From assembly GCF_002224285.1 (NCBI RefSeq), contig NZ_CP022436.1, forward strand, positions 3,968,001 to 4,032,000: 64,000 bases of DNA. Reading direction: 5' to 3'. Positions 41,286-50,277 of the stretch are shown in pieces. This stretch comes from Arthrobacter sp. YN. GTDB taxonomy: Bacteria; Actinomycetota; Actinomycetes; Actinomycetales; Micrococcaceae. The position numbers were made by a program, and so were the translations under genes. The notes beneath the pieces are model-generated. The model had not been told where the DNA came from and made no database searches. It saw only the letters and a list, made by a program, of their open reading frames with translations. Position 1 is the first letter of the stretch. Each line of letters starts with the position of its first letter.

Positions 41286-42230
41286 TCAGCCCTTCTTCTT
41301 GTTGAAGCGCAGCTGGATGAGCGCGATAGCCAACAGGACCACCATCAGCACCATGGAGGCCGCGCTCGCGTAGCCCACCTTGGATTGTTCGAAGCCGGTC
41401 TTGTAGATGTACTGGACGATCAACGTGTTCTCCGTTCCCGGTCCGCCGTTGGTGAGCGCCTGGATCATGGCGAACTCCTTCATCGCGTGGATGGTGGAGA
41501 GCAGGATCACCATGAACGACGTCGGCGCGATGCCGGGCAGGATTACATGCCGGAACCGCTGCCAGGCGTTGGCACCATCCAGTTCGGCCGCCTCCAGGAG
41601 TCCCTCGGGGATGTTCTTCAGGGCTGCGATGAACAGCAGCATGTTGAAGGCCGTACCGCCCCAGGCCGAGGCGAAAATGACCACCATCAAGGCAAGGTTG
41701 CCGTTGCTGGACCACGGCACAGGGCCGCCGCCCAGGGTGGTGATGACGAAGTTGACGAAGCCGAAGTCCTGGCCGAACATCCATTTCCAGATGACACCCA
41801 CCACGATCGGCGAGATCAGCCACGGCAGGAAAATGATCACCTTGGCCGCTGTCCGCCCCCTTGTGGCTTTGCTGACCAGCAGCGAGGCGATACCCAGGGA
41901 TGAGACGTAAACCAATGGCACCGAAAGAACCGTGTACAGGAACGTCCGGGTCAGGGCCGCGTAGAAGGTGCTGTCAGCGAAGAGCTTTTGGAAGTTGGCC
42001 AGACCGATGAAGTTCAGCTTGCCCACGCCGCGGTAATCCGTGAACGAATAGATCAACCCCAGGGCACCTGGCCATACAAAGAACACCAGGAACAACACCA
42101 CGTTGACGCCGATGAGGATCAGTGGCGCGATGACATAGCGGTTGCGCCGCCGTTGCTGGGACTTGCTGCGCACCGCCGGTGAGCCGGGCTGTTCCGGCCT
42201 CACTGCCGGACTGAGCGTTGAATTGGCCAT
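41286..42230 (-). CDS. Carbohydrate ABC transporter permease (MalF type)
   Basis: About 314 residues with six spans. The EAA-type motif is EAAELDGANAWQRFRHVILPGIAPT. The N-terminus has NRYVIAPLILIGVNVVLFLVFFVWPGALGL, the usual first span. Three bases after the binding-protein stop, so the order is binding protein, two permeases, large protein, a usual sugar-importer layout. Confidence 0.9.
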   Translation of the reverse strand: MANSTLSPAVRPEQPGSPAVRSKSQQRRRNRYVIAPLILIGVNVVLFLVFFVWPGALGLIYSFTDYRGVGKLNFIGLANFQKLFADSTFYAALTRTFLYTVLSVPLVYVSSLGIASLLVSKATRGRTAAKVIIFLPWLISPIVVGVIWKWMFGQDFGFVNFVITTLGGGPVPWSSNGNLALMVVIFASAWGGTAFNMLLFIAALKNIPEGLLEAAELDGANAWQRFRHVILPGIAPTSFMVILLSTIHAMKEFAMIQALTNGGPGTENTLIVQYIYKTGFEQSKVGYASAASMVLMVVLLAIALIQLRFNKKKG

Positions 42231-42233
42231 GGC

Positions 42234-43508
42234 CTAGGCGCCGTTGTAGAGCTTCACGATGTTCTCCACCGTGGTCTTGGCATCCTGGCTGCCGCCCAAC
42301 ATCTTCACGGTTTCCTCCCTCAAGGGGTCTCCGGAGAAGGGGGTCTCGGCGTAGGCTTCGGCCACGACGCGCTTGATGGCGTTGTCGCCCTTGGCCTGGT
42401 TCCCGGCAATCTGCTGCTGGTAGAGCTCAAAGGAGGCCTGCTGGTACGGATACTCCACCTTGAGGCTTTCCTTCACCGGCAGATAGCCGCCCAGCTTGGC
42501 GAACTCGGTGTAGTTGGCGTCGTCATAGAACCAATCGATGAACTTTTTGGCTTCTTCGTCCGCGCCCGTGTCCTTGAAGGCCACCATGAAGCCGCCGCCG
42601 AGGTTGGTGGCGTTGACTTCCTTCTTGGGCAGCGGCACGGACAGCCACTCAAAGTCCTTGATGTTCTTGTTGAAGTCGGCCACCTGCCAGCTGCCGGAGT
42701 AGTAGGCAGCTACCTGCCCGCTCTTGAACATGGCGTTGCCGTCTTCGCCGCTGAGCCACACTGACTTGGGCATCGTGGCGTCGTCGTTAATTTTCTGGAA
42801 GTACTCCAAGGTCTCCACGGCCTTCTCATCCGCGGCGTACTTGTCGCCATTCTTTGCAAAGGCGTCGCTGCCGAACTCGTACATCATGGCGCGCAAGCGG
42901 TGGCCTGAACGGTCCATCACCATGCCGTATTTGGCCCCGGCCTTCTCGCGGACCTGGTTCACGGCTGCTACGAACTCGTCCCAGGTCCAGCTGTTCCCGA
43001 TAGCGGTGGGGTAGGCCACTCCGGCTTTGTCGAAGAGGCTCTTGTTCACAAACAGGCCCACTGCGGTGAGGTCTGACGGGATGGCCGGGAGCGTTCCGTC
43101 GGGGGCCGTCTGCAGGAACTTCCCATCGATGTTCCGAGCCTTGGCGATCTCGCTGAGGTCCTGGAGTTGGTTGACCCAGAGGGGGTCCAGGCCCGTCACC
43201 CGGGCCAGCGCCAGAAGATCGTTGGCGGTTGCCGCATTCTTGAGCTTGGTAGTGATGTCCGCGGTGGGGACGTCGACTACCTCGATGGTGATCCCGGTGG
43301 CTTCCTTGTATTTCGCGGCGGCCGCGGCGAAAGCGCCGCCCTGGTTGGTGTCCCCGGAAAGGACCAATTGGAGGGTCTTGGCGCCGCCCTCAGCGGAGGT
43401 GCCGCCACCACTACAGGCAGAAAGCCCGACGGCGAGGGCGGAGAGGCCAAATGCCGTCAATCCGAATTGCCTGCGGCTGATGCTGGAGATGCGTGTCTGC
43501 TCTGACAA
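42234..43508 (-). CDS. Extracellular sugar-binding lipoprotein
   Basis: A cluster D/B binding protein of 424 residues, exported and lipid-anchored: SRRQFGLTAFGLSALAVGLSACSGGG, with a twin-Arg motif before the lipobox, so Tat export is possible. The body contains the usual VVDVPTADITTKLKNAA and WTWDEFVAAVNQV segments. TTG start with AAGGA 8 nt before it. First gene of the four-gene unit; the operator-like palindromes lie at 43629-43664. Confidence 0.88.
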   Translation of the reverse strand: MSEQTRISSISRRQFGLTAFGLSALAVGLSACSGGGTSAEGGAKTLQLVLSGDTNQGGAFAAAAAKYKEATGITIEVVDVPTADITTKLKNAATANDLLALARVTGLDPLWVNQLQDLSEIAKARNIDGKFLQTAPDGTLPAIPSDLTAVGLFVNKSLFDKAGVAYPTAIGNSWTWDEFVAAVNQVREKAGAKYGMVMDRSGHRLRAMMYEFGSDAFAKNGDKYAADEKAVETLEYFQKINDDATMPKSVWLSGEDGNAMFKSGQVAAYYSGSWQVADFNKNIKDFEWLSVPLPKKEVNATNLGGGFMVAFKDTGADEEAKKFIDWFYDDANYTEFAKLGGYLPVKESLKVEYPYQQASFELYQQQIAGNQAKGDNAIKRVVAEAYAETPFSGDPLREETVKMLGGSQDAKTTVENIVKLYNGA

Positions 43509-43628
43509 TGCTCTGTCCTTTTCTCACGGGGCTGCCAGTCCACGGAGGCCTGACTGCGGAAGTAGGACGTGGCGCGGGGGCCACGCTGCCTTGGTAGGAA
43601 AAGCCTTTCCTGCACCCACTGTGATCTA

Positions 43629-43664
43629 TGTCATGACAATATGTCAAGGTGATGTATGCACATC
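43629..43664. promoter_or_regulatory. Overlapping palindromes before the sugar-uptake unit
   Basis: TGTCATGACA (43629-43638), TGACAATATGTCA (43634-43646) and GATGTATGCACATC (43651-43664, imperfect) cluster 120-155 bp before the binding-protein start. They are candidates for a GntR- or LacI-type sugar regulator, though no regulator gene is adjacent. Confidence 0.4.
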
Positions 43665-43777
43665 TCTAACGTTGGAGAAGACCCAAGGGGCCGTGACCTG
43701 CAGGCCTCTTGGAACCCGGACCAAACATGACCGCAAAGACCTACCAGCCATCCGGCGTCGCGAATAACGTGGTGAGC

Positions 43778-44215
43778 ATGACACTGAACATCCAGGTAGT
43801 AGTCGATTGCAAGAAGCCGCATGACCTCGCCGACTGGTGGGCCGAGACCCTCGAGTGGAGCGTGGAACCACAGGACGAGGCGTTCATCCGGTCGATGATT
43901 GAGCAGGGCTACGCCACAGAGGATCAGACCATCACGCACAACGGCAAGCTGGTCTGGGCCGAGGGATGCGCGATCGTACCTGCCGAGGACACGGACCCCA
44001 AGTCCGGCCGGCGCATCCTGTTCCAGACCGATGCCAACGAAAAGACCGTCAAGAACCGCGTGCACTGGGATGTCCGCCTTGACGGCCGGGACAAGGATGA
44101 GGTGCGGAAACAGTTGGAGGCCCGCGGAGCAAAACACCTCTGGACCGCCAGTCAGGGACCGCACGAGTGGCACACCATGGCAGACCCCGAGGGCAACGAG
44201 TTCTGCATCAGCTAA
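43778..44215 (+). CDS. VOC-family (glyoxalase-like) protein
   Basis: About 145 residues with two halves of the VOC pattern: LNIQVVVDCKKPHDLADWWAETLEWSVE and HWDVRLDGRDKDEVRKQLEARGAKHLW ... TMADPEGNEFCIS. The Asp/Glu/His residues of the usual metal site are only partly present, so ligand binding rather than catalysis is possible. TAACGT with 7 nt before the ATG suggests a leaderless start; ATGs at 43727 and 43709 are alternatives. Just upstream of menB. Confidence 0.72.
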   Translation: MTLNIQVVVDCKKPHDLADWWAETLEWSVEPQDEAFIRSMIEQGYATEDQTITHNGKLVWAEGCAIVPAEDTDPKSGRRILFQTDANEKTVKNRVHWDVRLDGRDKDEVRKQLEARGAKHLWTASQGPHEWHTMADPEGNEFCIS

Positions 44216-44236
44216 GGCCATTACTAGACTCGGACT

Positions 44237-45199
44237 GTGAACAACCAACTCCCTGCCAAGGTTTCCGACGTCTTTGACCCCTCACGCTGGCGCACTGTTT
44301 CCGGCTTCGACGACTTCAAGGACATGACCTACCACCGGCAGGTAGAGCGTTCAGCGGACGGCACAGTCAAGGACCTCCCCACGGTCCGGATCGCGTTCAA
44401 CCGCCCCGAAGTCCGCAACGCCTTCCGCCCGGGAACGGTGGACGAGCTTTACCGCGCCATGGATCACGCGCGCATGACCCCTGACGTCGCCACGGTGCTG
44501 CTCACCGGCAACGGACCATCAGAGAAGGACGGCGGGCACTCGTTCTGCTCGGGTGGAGACCAACGGATCCGCGGCAGGGACGGTTACCGGTACCAGGTAG
44601 AAGGCGCTGCGGGTGATTCCGCTGAATTTATCGACCCCGCCCGCGCCGGCAGGCTCCACATCCTGGAAGTACAGCGGCTGATGCGGACCATGCCCAAGGT
44701 GGTCATCGCCGTCGTGAATGGGTGGGCGGCAGGCGGCGGCCACTCACTGCATGTGGTCAGCGACCTCACCATCGCCTCCCGTGAGCACGGCAAGTTCAAG
44801 CAGACGGACGCCACGGTGGGAAGTTTCGACGCCGGATACGGCTCTGCGCTGCTGGCCCGCCAGATCGGGCAGAAAGCCGCGCGGGAAATCTTCTTCCTTG
44901 CCCGCGAATATTCGGCCGACGACATGGTTCGCATGGGTGCCGTCAACGAAGCTGTGGACCACGCACGCCTGGAGGAAGTGGCCCTGGAGTACGCCGCGGA
45001 CATCGCCCGCCAGTCCCCGCAGGCCATCCGCATGCTCAAATTTGCCTTCAACCTGGCCGACGACGGCCTGGCAGGACAGCAGGTCTTCGCCGGCGAAGCC
45101 ACCCGCCTGGCCTACATGACGGACGAAGCCGTGGAGGGCAAGGAAGCGTTCCTCCAGAAACGCGACCCCGACTGGTCCAGCTTCCCCTACTACTTCTAG
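44237..45199 (+). CDS. menB: 1,4-dihydroxy-2-naphthoyl-CoA synthase MenB
   Basis: Closes the second ring in menaquinone synthesis from o-succinylbenzoyl-CoA. Crotonase-fold, 320 residues, with the actinobacterial insert. The signature SFCSGGDQRIRGRDGY and the catalytic TVGSFDAGYGS are clear. GTG start with TAGACT 6 nt upstream, suggesting a leaderless message. First of menB, menE and menA on the same strand. Confidence 0.93.
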   Translation: MNNQLPAKVSDVFDPSRWRTVSGFDDFKDMTYHRQVERSADGTVKDLPTVRIAFNRPEVRNAFRPGTVDELYRAMDHARMTPDVATVLLTGNGPSEKDGGHSFCSGGDQRIRGRDGYRYQVEGAAGDSAEFIDPARAGRLHILEVQRLMRTMPKVVIAVVNGWAAGGGHSLHVVSDLTIASREHGKFKQTDATVGSFDAGYGSALLARQIGQKAAREIFFLAREYSADDMVRMGAVNEAVDHARLEEVALEYAADIARQSPQAIRMLKFAFNLADDGLAGQQVFAGEATRLAYMTDEAVEGKEAFLQKRDPDWSSFPYYF

Positions 45200-45208
45200 G
45201 ACTCCCCT

Positions 45209-46348
45209 GTGGACATCGATCCCGTACTCAAAGCACTGATGGCTGCCCTCCACGGCGAGGGCCCCGCCGTCGAAATCGTCACTGGCAACCACGGCGGGCC
45301 ACAGGCGATCCCGGTGGAGACCGGCGTCGAGGATGCTGCTGTGGTGGTCCGCACTTCCGGTTCCACGGGCACGCCCAAGGCAACCGTCCTGACCATCGAC
45401 GCCCTCGCGGCCTCGTCCGTGTCCACCGCCATGGCCCTGCGCGGTGAGGGCCAGTGGTTGCTCGCGCTCCCGCTGCAGTATGTGGCCGGAGTGCAGGTCC
45501 TGGTCCGCTCGCTGTACGCAGGCACCCGGCCATGGGTCATGGACCAGTCGAATGGCTTCACGCCCGAGGCCTTCACCGCGGCGGCCGAGGAACTCACGGA
45601 CAAGATCCGTTTCACCTCCCTGGTTCCCACGCAGCTGCAGCGGCTCCTGGACTCCCCCGCGCCGGAAACCCTGGCCGTACTGCGCCGCTTCAACGCGATC
45701 CTGCTGGGCGGCGCTCCGGCGTCGCCTGATCTCCTCGCCTCCGCCCACGCGGAGGGACTCAAGGTGGTCACCACCTACGGCTCGGCCGAGACCTGCGGCG
45801 GGTGCGTGTACGACGGCGAGCCGCTGGACGGCGTCGAGGTCCGCATCGGCGAGGGCGGGCTGGAAGGCCGCATCCTGCTCGGTGGCGACACCGTGGCCGC
45901 GGGCTACCTGGACGCCGCACGCGCGTCGAAAGCTGCCTTCTTCGAGGAGGACGGCGTCCGCTGGTACGTCACCGGGGACCTCGGCGAGCTGGACGACGAC
46001 GGCAAGCTCACCGTGCTGGGCCGGGCGGACGATGTCATCATCACCGGCGGCGTCAAAGCCTCCGCCGCCTACATCCAGGGCAAGCTGGAAGAGCTCGACG
46101 GCGTCACTGCGGCTTTCGTCACCGGTGTCCCGTCGCGCGAGTGGGGCCAAGCCGTGGCAGCTTTCGTAGCAGTGACCGATCCCAGCCCCGAAGGCATCAA
46201 GGGCTTCACGTCCCGGCGCGAGGCTGCGCTTGGAGTCCTGGCCCCGAAAACGGTGTTCGCTGATAAGGAATTGCTCATGCTGCCCAACGGGAAACCGGAC
46301 AGGCTGGCCATGATTGAACGGCTTTCCGAACTGCATCAGGGACAATAG
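45209..46348 (+). CDS. menE: o-Succinylbenzoate-CoA ligase MenE
   Basis: Activates o-succinylbenzoate for MenB. A compact adenylate-forming enzyme of 379 residues: RTSGSTGTPKATVLT (P-loop), YGSAETCGG, YVTGDLGELD and VLGRADDVIITGG, then NGKPDR near the catalytic Lys. GTG start 9 bp after menB, so the two are probably cotranscribed. Confidence 0.9.
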   Translation: MDIDPVLKALMAALHGEGPAVEIVTGNHGGPQAIPVETGVEDAAVVVRTSGSTGTPKATVLTIDALAASSVSTAMALRGEGQWLLALPLQYVAGVQVLVRSLYAGTRPWVMDQSNGFTPEAFTAAAEELTDKIRFTSLVPTQLQRLLDSPAPETLAVLRRFNAILLGGAPASPDLLASAHAEGLKVVTTYGSAETCGGCVYDGEPLDGVEVRIGEGGLEGRILLGGDTVAAGYLDAARASKAAFFEEDGVRWYVTGDLGELDDDGKLTVLGRADDVIITGGVKASAAYIQGKLEELDGVTAAFVTGVPSREWGQAVAAFVAVTDPSPEGIKGFTSRREAALGVLAPKTVFADKELLMLPNGKPDRLAMIERLSELHQGQ

Positions 46349-46408
46349 ACACGTTCTTCCTCCCGAAACTGACTCTAGATCAACCGCGAAATACACGAGG
46401 TACTACAC

Positions 46409-47290
46409 GTGGCGACAGCTGCACAATGGATCCAAGGAGCCCGGCTCCGCACACTGCCCGCGGCCATCGCGCCCGTCCTGATCGGTTCGGCAGCGGCGTA
46501 CGAGCTCCAAGCGTTCCGGCTGCCGAACGCGATCCTGGCTGCGCTCGTGGCGCTCCTGCTCCAAATCGGCGTGAACTACGCCAATGACTACTCCGATGGC
46601 ATCCGCGGCACCGATGAGGACCGGGTAGGTCCCCTGCGTCTTGTCGGCTCCGGCGCTGCGCTGCCGGAACAAGTGAAGTGGGCCGCGTTCGGGCTGTTCG
46701 GCGCCGCGATGATTTGCGGCCTGATCCTGGTGATCATCACCCAAACGTGGTGGCTGATCCTGGTGGGTATCGGCTGCGTCCTGGCAGCCTGGGGCTACAC
46801 GGGCGGCAAGAATCCCTACGGCTACATGGGCTTGGGCGACGTCTTCGTGTTCGTATTCTTCGGGCTCGTTGCCACCCTCGGCACCACCTATACCCAGGCC
46901 GGCCAAGTCAGCCTGGCCGCGGTGATCGGCGCGATTGGTACAGGCCTCATCGCCTGCGCCCTGCTGATGGCCAACAACGTCAGGGACATCCCCACGGATA
47001 CAGCCGCTGGAAAGCGGACCCTGGCAGTGCGTCTCGGGGACCGGCACGCCCGTGAAAGCTACGTGTTGATGCTGGCCGTCGCCATCCTGCTGGTTATTGT
47101 GCTGGCGCCCACCAAGCCGTGGATGCTGATCGTCCTGCTGCTGATCCCTGCGTGCTTGATGCCCGCGTGGCTGATGGTCAATGGGAAGAAGCGCAAGAGC
47201 CTCATTCCCGTGCTCAAGCAGACCGGCATGATCAACCTCGGGTACAGCCTGCTGTTCTCGCTGGGCCTGGTCCTGAGCCGCGGCTTCTAA
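46409..47290 (+). CDS. menA: 1,4-dihydroxy-2-naphthoate prenyltransferase MenA
   Basis: Attaches the polyprenyl tail to dihydroxynaphthoate in the membrane. An UbiA-family protein of 293 residues with eight or nine spans. The Asp-rich motif NYANDYSDGIRGTD and the second NNVRDIPTDTAAGKRTLAV are both present. GTG start with GAGG before it. The stop codon touches the hairpin at 47290. Confidence 0.92.
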   Translation: MATAAQWIQGARLRTLPAAIAPVLIGSAAAYELQAFRLPNAILAALVALLLQIGVNYANDYSDGIRGTDEDRVGPLRLVGSGAALPEQVKWAAFGLFGAAMICGLILVIITQTWWLILVGIGCVLAAWGYTGGKNPYGYMGLGDVFVFVFFGLVATLGTTYTQAGQVSLAAVIGAIGTGLIACALLMANNVRDIPTDTAAGKRTLAVRLGDRHARESYVLMLAVAILLVIVLAPTKPWMLIVLLLIPACLMPAWLMVNGKKRKSLIPVLKQTGMINLGYSLLFSLGLVLSRGF

Positions 47291-47350
47291 GTTTTTGTAC
47301 AGCTAACGCCCCCAAGAAGGCTTCTTGGGGGCGTTAGCTGTACAAAAACT
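47290..47350. repeat. Perfect 30-bp hairpin filling the gap between two converging stop codons
   Basis: Arms 47290-47319 and 47321-47350 are perfectly complementary, with only the central GGC left as loop. Its outer 14 bp, AGTTTTTGTACAGC, equals the outer arm at 3253-3315, while the inner stem differs completely. It starts in the menA stop codon and ends 1 bp before that of DUF4229. As in the other copy, the T run is 5' and the A run 3', so it is not a standard terminator. Confidence 0.85.
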
Positions 47351-47351
47351 C

Positions 47352-47663
47352 CTAGACGGAACCCGGGCGTTTGTCGTTGTTGACGGCGATGTCCGGGTTT
47401 TTCTCCACCAAGCCGTCCTCGACGGCGGCGTCCTCAACTTCGCCGGCAGTACGGATGGGCTTGGCCCGCCCGGAGAAACGTTCGCGCATGGCTGCAGTGG
47501 CGGCGTCGCGCTGTTTCTGGAAGAAGAGGTAGCTGATGGCGAACGCGATCAGCCCGGCGAAGATGACCGCCAGGATCCAGCCAACCCCCAAAAAGGCGAA
47601 GAGGACGAACAACGGCACGAACAGCGCCAGGCGAATGAGGGAATACTTCAGGAAAGCCACCAT
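47352..47663 (-). CDS. DUF4229 family membrane protein
   Basis: About 103 residues with two or three spans at the N-terminus (KYSLIRLALFVPLFVLFAFLGVGWILAVIFAGLIAFAISYLFF) and a charged cytosolic tail. It matches DUF4229, found beside menA in many actinobacteria. Function unknown; association with the menaquinone genes is a conserved context, not proof of a role. TAAACT stands 3 nt before the ATG. Confidence 0.8.
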   Translation of the reverse strand: MVAFLKYSLIRLALFVPLFVLFAFLGVGWILAVIFAGLIAFAISYLFFQKQRDAATAAMRERFSGRAKPIRTAGEVEDAAVEDGLVEKNPDIAVNNDKRPGSV

Positions 47664-47750
47664 CCAAGTTTAGCGGGCCGGATGGTTGCACTCTGGTCAC
47701 AGCCGGTAGAGGACGTCCAGTGATGGGCTTCCGGCGACTAGACTTGGTGC

Positions 47751-48191
47751 ATGCTCCGGGTTGTAGGCGTCGTCATTGTTCTGGTCATCTTCGTCTATGC
47801 CCTGGTGGACGTCATCCGCACGGACAGCCACCAGACACGCGGTATTTCCAAACCCGCGTGGATCATCGTGATGATTGTTCTGCCGCTCTTGGGCGCCATC
47901 CTCTGGTTCATCTTCGGCCGGCCCTATGGCAAGCCCACGGCAAAGCCGGTCCGCCGCTATCCCACTGCTCCGGACGATGACCCCGAATTCCTCCGTAACC
48001 TGGAAACCCGCCGTCGCAACCAGGCCGAGGATGACCGCCTGAAGAAGCTCAAGGCAGACCTTGAAGCCAAGGAACGCGAGCTCGGCGACAAGCCCTCCGA
48101 TGGTTCCGGTGAGGCAACAGGCAACGGCTTCAAACCCGGCGACACCAAGCGCAGTGAGCCGGACCCCCATGACACCGACGAGCTGAAGTAG
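47751..48191 (+). CDS. PLDc_N (phospholipase D-nuclease N-terminal type) membrane protein
   Basis: About 146 residues: two spans (VVGVVIVLVIFVYALVDVI and PAWIIVMIVLPLLGAILWFIFGRP) and a highly charged tail. The last part of the membrane domain matches PLDc_N; no catalytic HKD motif follows. It is also common next to menA in this order. TAGACT, 6 nt and ATG suggest a leaderless start. Confidence 0.8.
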   Translation: MLRVVGVVIVLVIFVYALVDVIRTDSHQTRGISKPAWIIVMIVLPLLGAILWFIFGRPYGKPTAKPVRRYPTAPDDDPEFLRNLETRRRNQAEDDRLKKLKADLEAKERELGDKPSDGSGEATGNGFKPGDTKRSEPDPHDTDELK

Positions 48192-48197
48192 GCAAAC

Positions 48198-48824
48198 ATG
48201 GCCCAGCAAGCTGATGGTTCACGGCAGTTACCTTCCACCACACCATCAGTCATTGGGCCAACAGCGCGTCCCGCACCACCACCCCGTCCGGGCATGTCCC
48301 TGTCAGTGCCGCCTCCCATTACCGCGGCCATAGTGCCACCGGGCACCGCACGGCTCTCCCGCTCTCTGTGGGTTGCCAGCTTTGTGGCGGGAATCGCCGT
48401 CGTCGTCTTTGGCTTCCTTGGCCGTGACGCCCACTTCGAACGCCTGAAAGGCGTCATCGGAGGCATGGTTCCCGACGGTGACGCCCAAGCTGTCGAGGGG
48501 TCCACCGCCGTCGTATTTCTGGGCAGCCTCGCCATGATCGCGCTGGTGGTAGCCATGGAAGCGGTCCTGCTGGCGGTGCTTTTCAAACGTCGCGTCTGGG
48601 CACGGTGGACGTTGGCGCCCTTGGTCCTCCTGCACGCGGTGGTGACAGTGATCACGGCCGACTTTGTGGTGGCTCCCGGGGTGGACGGCGTTTTGCCCAC
48701 GGTTTTGCTGGCGTCCCAGTTCATCCTTGCCGCGGCGGGGCTGATCCTGTTGTTTTTCCCCTCAACTACTGTCTGGCTCCTGAGCGAAAAGTTCAGCGAG
48801 CGACTCAGCGAACGGCCGGCATAG
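48198..48824 (+). CDS. Four-span membrane protein, unknown
   Basis: About 208 residues: a Pro-rich cytosolic N-terminus of 50 (TARPAPPPRPGM), then four spans (LWVASFVAGIAVVVFGFL, AVVFLGSLAMIALVVAMEAVLLAVLF, WTLAPLVLLHAVVTVITADFVV, LLASQFILAAAGLILLFF). No family recognised. It starts 6 bp after the PLDc_N gene and its last 20 bp overlap the end of the IniC-like gene on the other strand. Confidence 0.65.
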   Translation: MAQQADGSRQLPSTTPSVIGPTARPAPPPRPGMSLSVPPPITAAIVPPGTARLSRSLWVASFVAGIAVVVFGFLGRDAHFERLKGVIGGMVPDGDAQAVEGSTAVVFLGSLAMIALVVAMEAVLLAVLFKRRVWARWTLAPLVLLHAVVTVITADFVVAPGVDGVLPTVLLASQFILAAAGLILLFFPSTTVWLLSEKFSERLSERPA

Positions 48825-50277
48825 CGGCCAGCATCCCTTCGCAACTTCGCATGACCACCCGGCAGGCTTCCAGTGCCGACGGCTCGGTCAAGGGATTTTC
48901 CGCGATCAGCCGCCAACGGCTCAAGCAACTCCGGGCAGCCTCGCTGATCTGCCCGGGAACCGCCTCAGGGTCCACCCCCAACCTCAACGCGGGAGTGCTG
49001 CCACGGCCACCCACCAGCCGTTCTGCTTCAGCTTCCTGCTCCTCACCCAGTCCCACGCCACCTGTTCGCAACGCGGCGAGGAGCTTGAGCTCCCGGAACT
49101 CATGAGCGCCAGTCTGGAGCCGTTCCAACGCCGCTTCCAGCGGCGCCGCCCGCTCCCGGGCAGCGCCGCGGACCAATGACTCCACGCCCACGACGACGGC
49201 ACGCGCCTTGAGTGCGTCGGCACGGGTCTGGAAGAGATAGCTGATGGCGTCCAGCAAGGTACCCAGCCCGCTGCGACGTGCCAGTTCATGGGCCAGCTCG
49301 GTGGGATCAGTGGTCCCGCCCCGGATCAGGGCAACACCCAACCGGATCCCGAACAGGCCAAACCTTTGCACCAGCGATGCTTTGGTGGCCGGGTGGAGGC
49401 CTTGCGGGTCCTCGAGACGGACAAAACGGTCTGCGGACAGCATCATTCGTTCCCGCTGGTTCCGGTCCATCTGCGCCAACATCACCATGGCTTCATAGTC
49501 CGCCTGGCGCATGGTCCGTGAGCTCTGTGCCAGCAGCCCGGCCACGGGCACCACACCCAAGGCCAGGGGTCTAAGGTTCTGGTCCCGGCTGTATCTGTCG
49601 GCGATGACTGCTGCGGAAATCAGGGAGTCGATCCTTCCGGCGCCGATCTCATCGGCCCGGGACAGGACAGCCAAGGCGTTGACAGTACCGGATCGTCCGG
49701 CGGCAGTGTCCTTGAAGGACTCGAGGAACCGGACATCGGAGGCGTGCAGGTGCCGCATGAGATAGATGACGGCGTCCGCTGCCGTGGGTTCGTCTTCCGG
49801 CAGCAGGAATGCCGCCGATCTCCCGGAAACATCCTCGGACAACGAGGCTATGCCGGGAGTATCGATCAAGGTGAGATTGCGCAGGCTGGCTGATGGCCAG
49901 TCCACCACCAGACGCTCCACATCCCCGGCCGGGATATCTCCCAAGGACAAGACCAGGCGGCCGTCCGCACGGGTCACGGGGAGGTTTTGAGGTCCGCCCC
50001 TGAACGGGTACACCGTGATTTTCGGAGTGTGTCCGTATTGGTACCACGTGACCACACGGGTGCACTCACCGGCGTCAGTGGGCGCGATTTCCTCGCCAAT
50101 GATCGCGTTGAGGAGTGTTGATTTCCCGGCCTTGACCATCCCGGCTACTGCGATGCGCAACGGTCCTTCCAACCGGCTGTCCAACTCGTCCACCACCGCG
50201 AGCGCGGCGGCGTCATCGCGGAAGACTTCCCGTGCGTGCCGGAGCAGGTCCGCGGCTCCGGCAATTCCCGGTTCCAT
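48805..50277 (-). CDS. IniC-like dynamin-family GTPase
   Basis: A GTPase of 490 residues. G1 GMVKAGKS (46-53), G2 Thr in GECTRVVT, G3 DTPG, and G4 SRAD are present. A helical stalk follows and no strong membrane paddle is seen. With the IniA-like gene it is probably a two-subunit dynamin-like pair, as in mycobacterial iniBAC, where IniA remodels membranes. Its start overlaps the IniA stop by one base. Its role here (membrane stress, fission or repair) is inference. Confidence 0.82.
   Translation of the reverse strand: MEPGIAGAADLLRHAREVFRDDAAALAVVDELDSRLEGPLRIAVAGMVKAGKSTLLNAIIGEEIAPTDAGECTRVVTWYQYGHTPKITVYPFRGGPQNLPVTRADGRLVLSLGDIPAGDVERLVVDWPSASLRNLTLIDTPGIASLSEDVSGRSAAFLLPEDEPTAADAVIYLMRHLHASDVRFLESFKDTAAGRSGTVNALAVLSRADEIGAGRIDSLISAAVIADRYSRDQNLRPLALGVVPVAGLLAQSSRTMRQADYEAMVMLAQMDRNQRERMMLSADRFVRLEDPQGLHPATKASLVQRFGLFGIRLGVALIRGGTTDPTELAHELARRSGLGTLLDAISYLFQTRADALKARAVVVGVESLVRGAARERAAPLEAALERLQTGAHEFRELKLLAALRTGGVGLGEEQEAEAERLVGGRGSTPALRLGVDPEAVPGQISEAARSCLSRWRLIAENPLTEPSALEACRVVMRSCEGMLAAMPAVR

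Noticed and set aside
40371..41903. Plus-strand frame of 510 codons
   Set aside because: Antisense to the two sugar permease genes.
44744..46396. Minus-strand frame of 550 codons
   Set aside because: Antisense to menB and menE.
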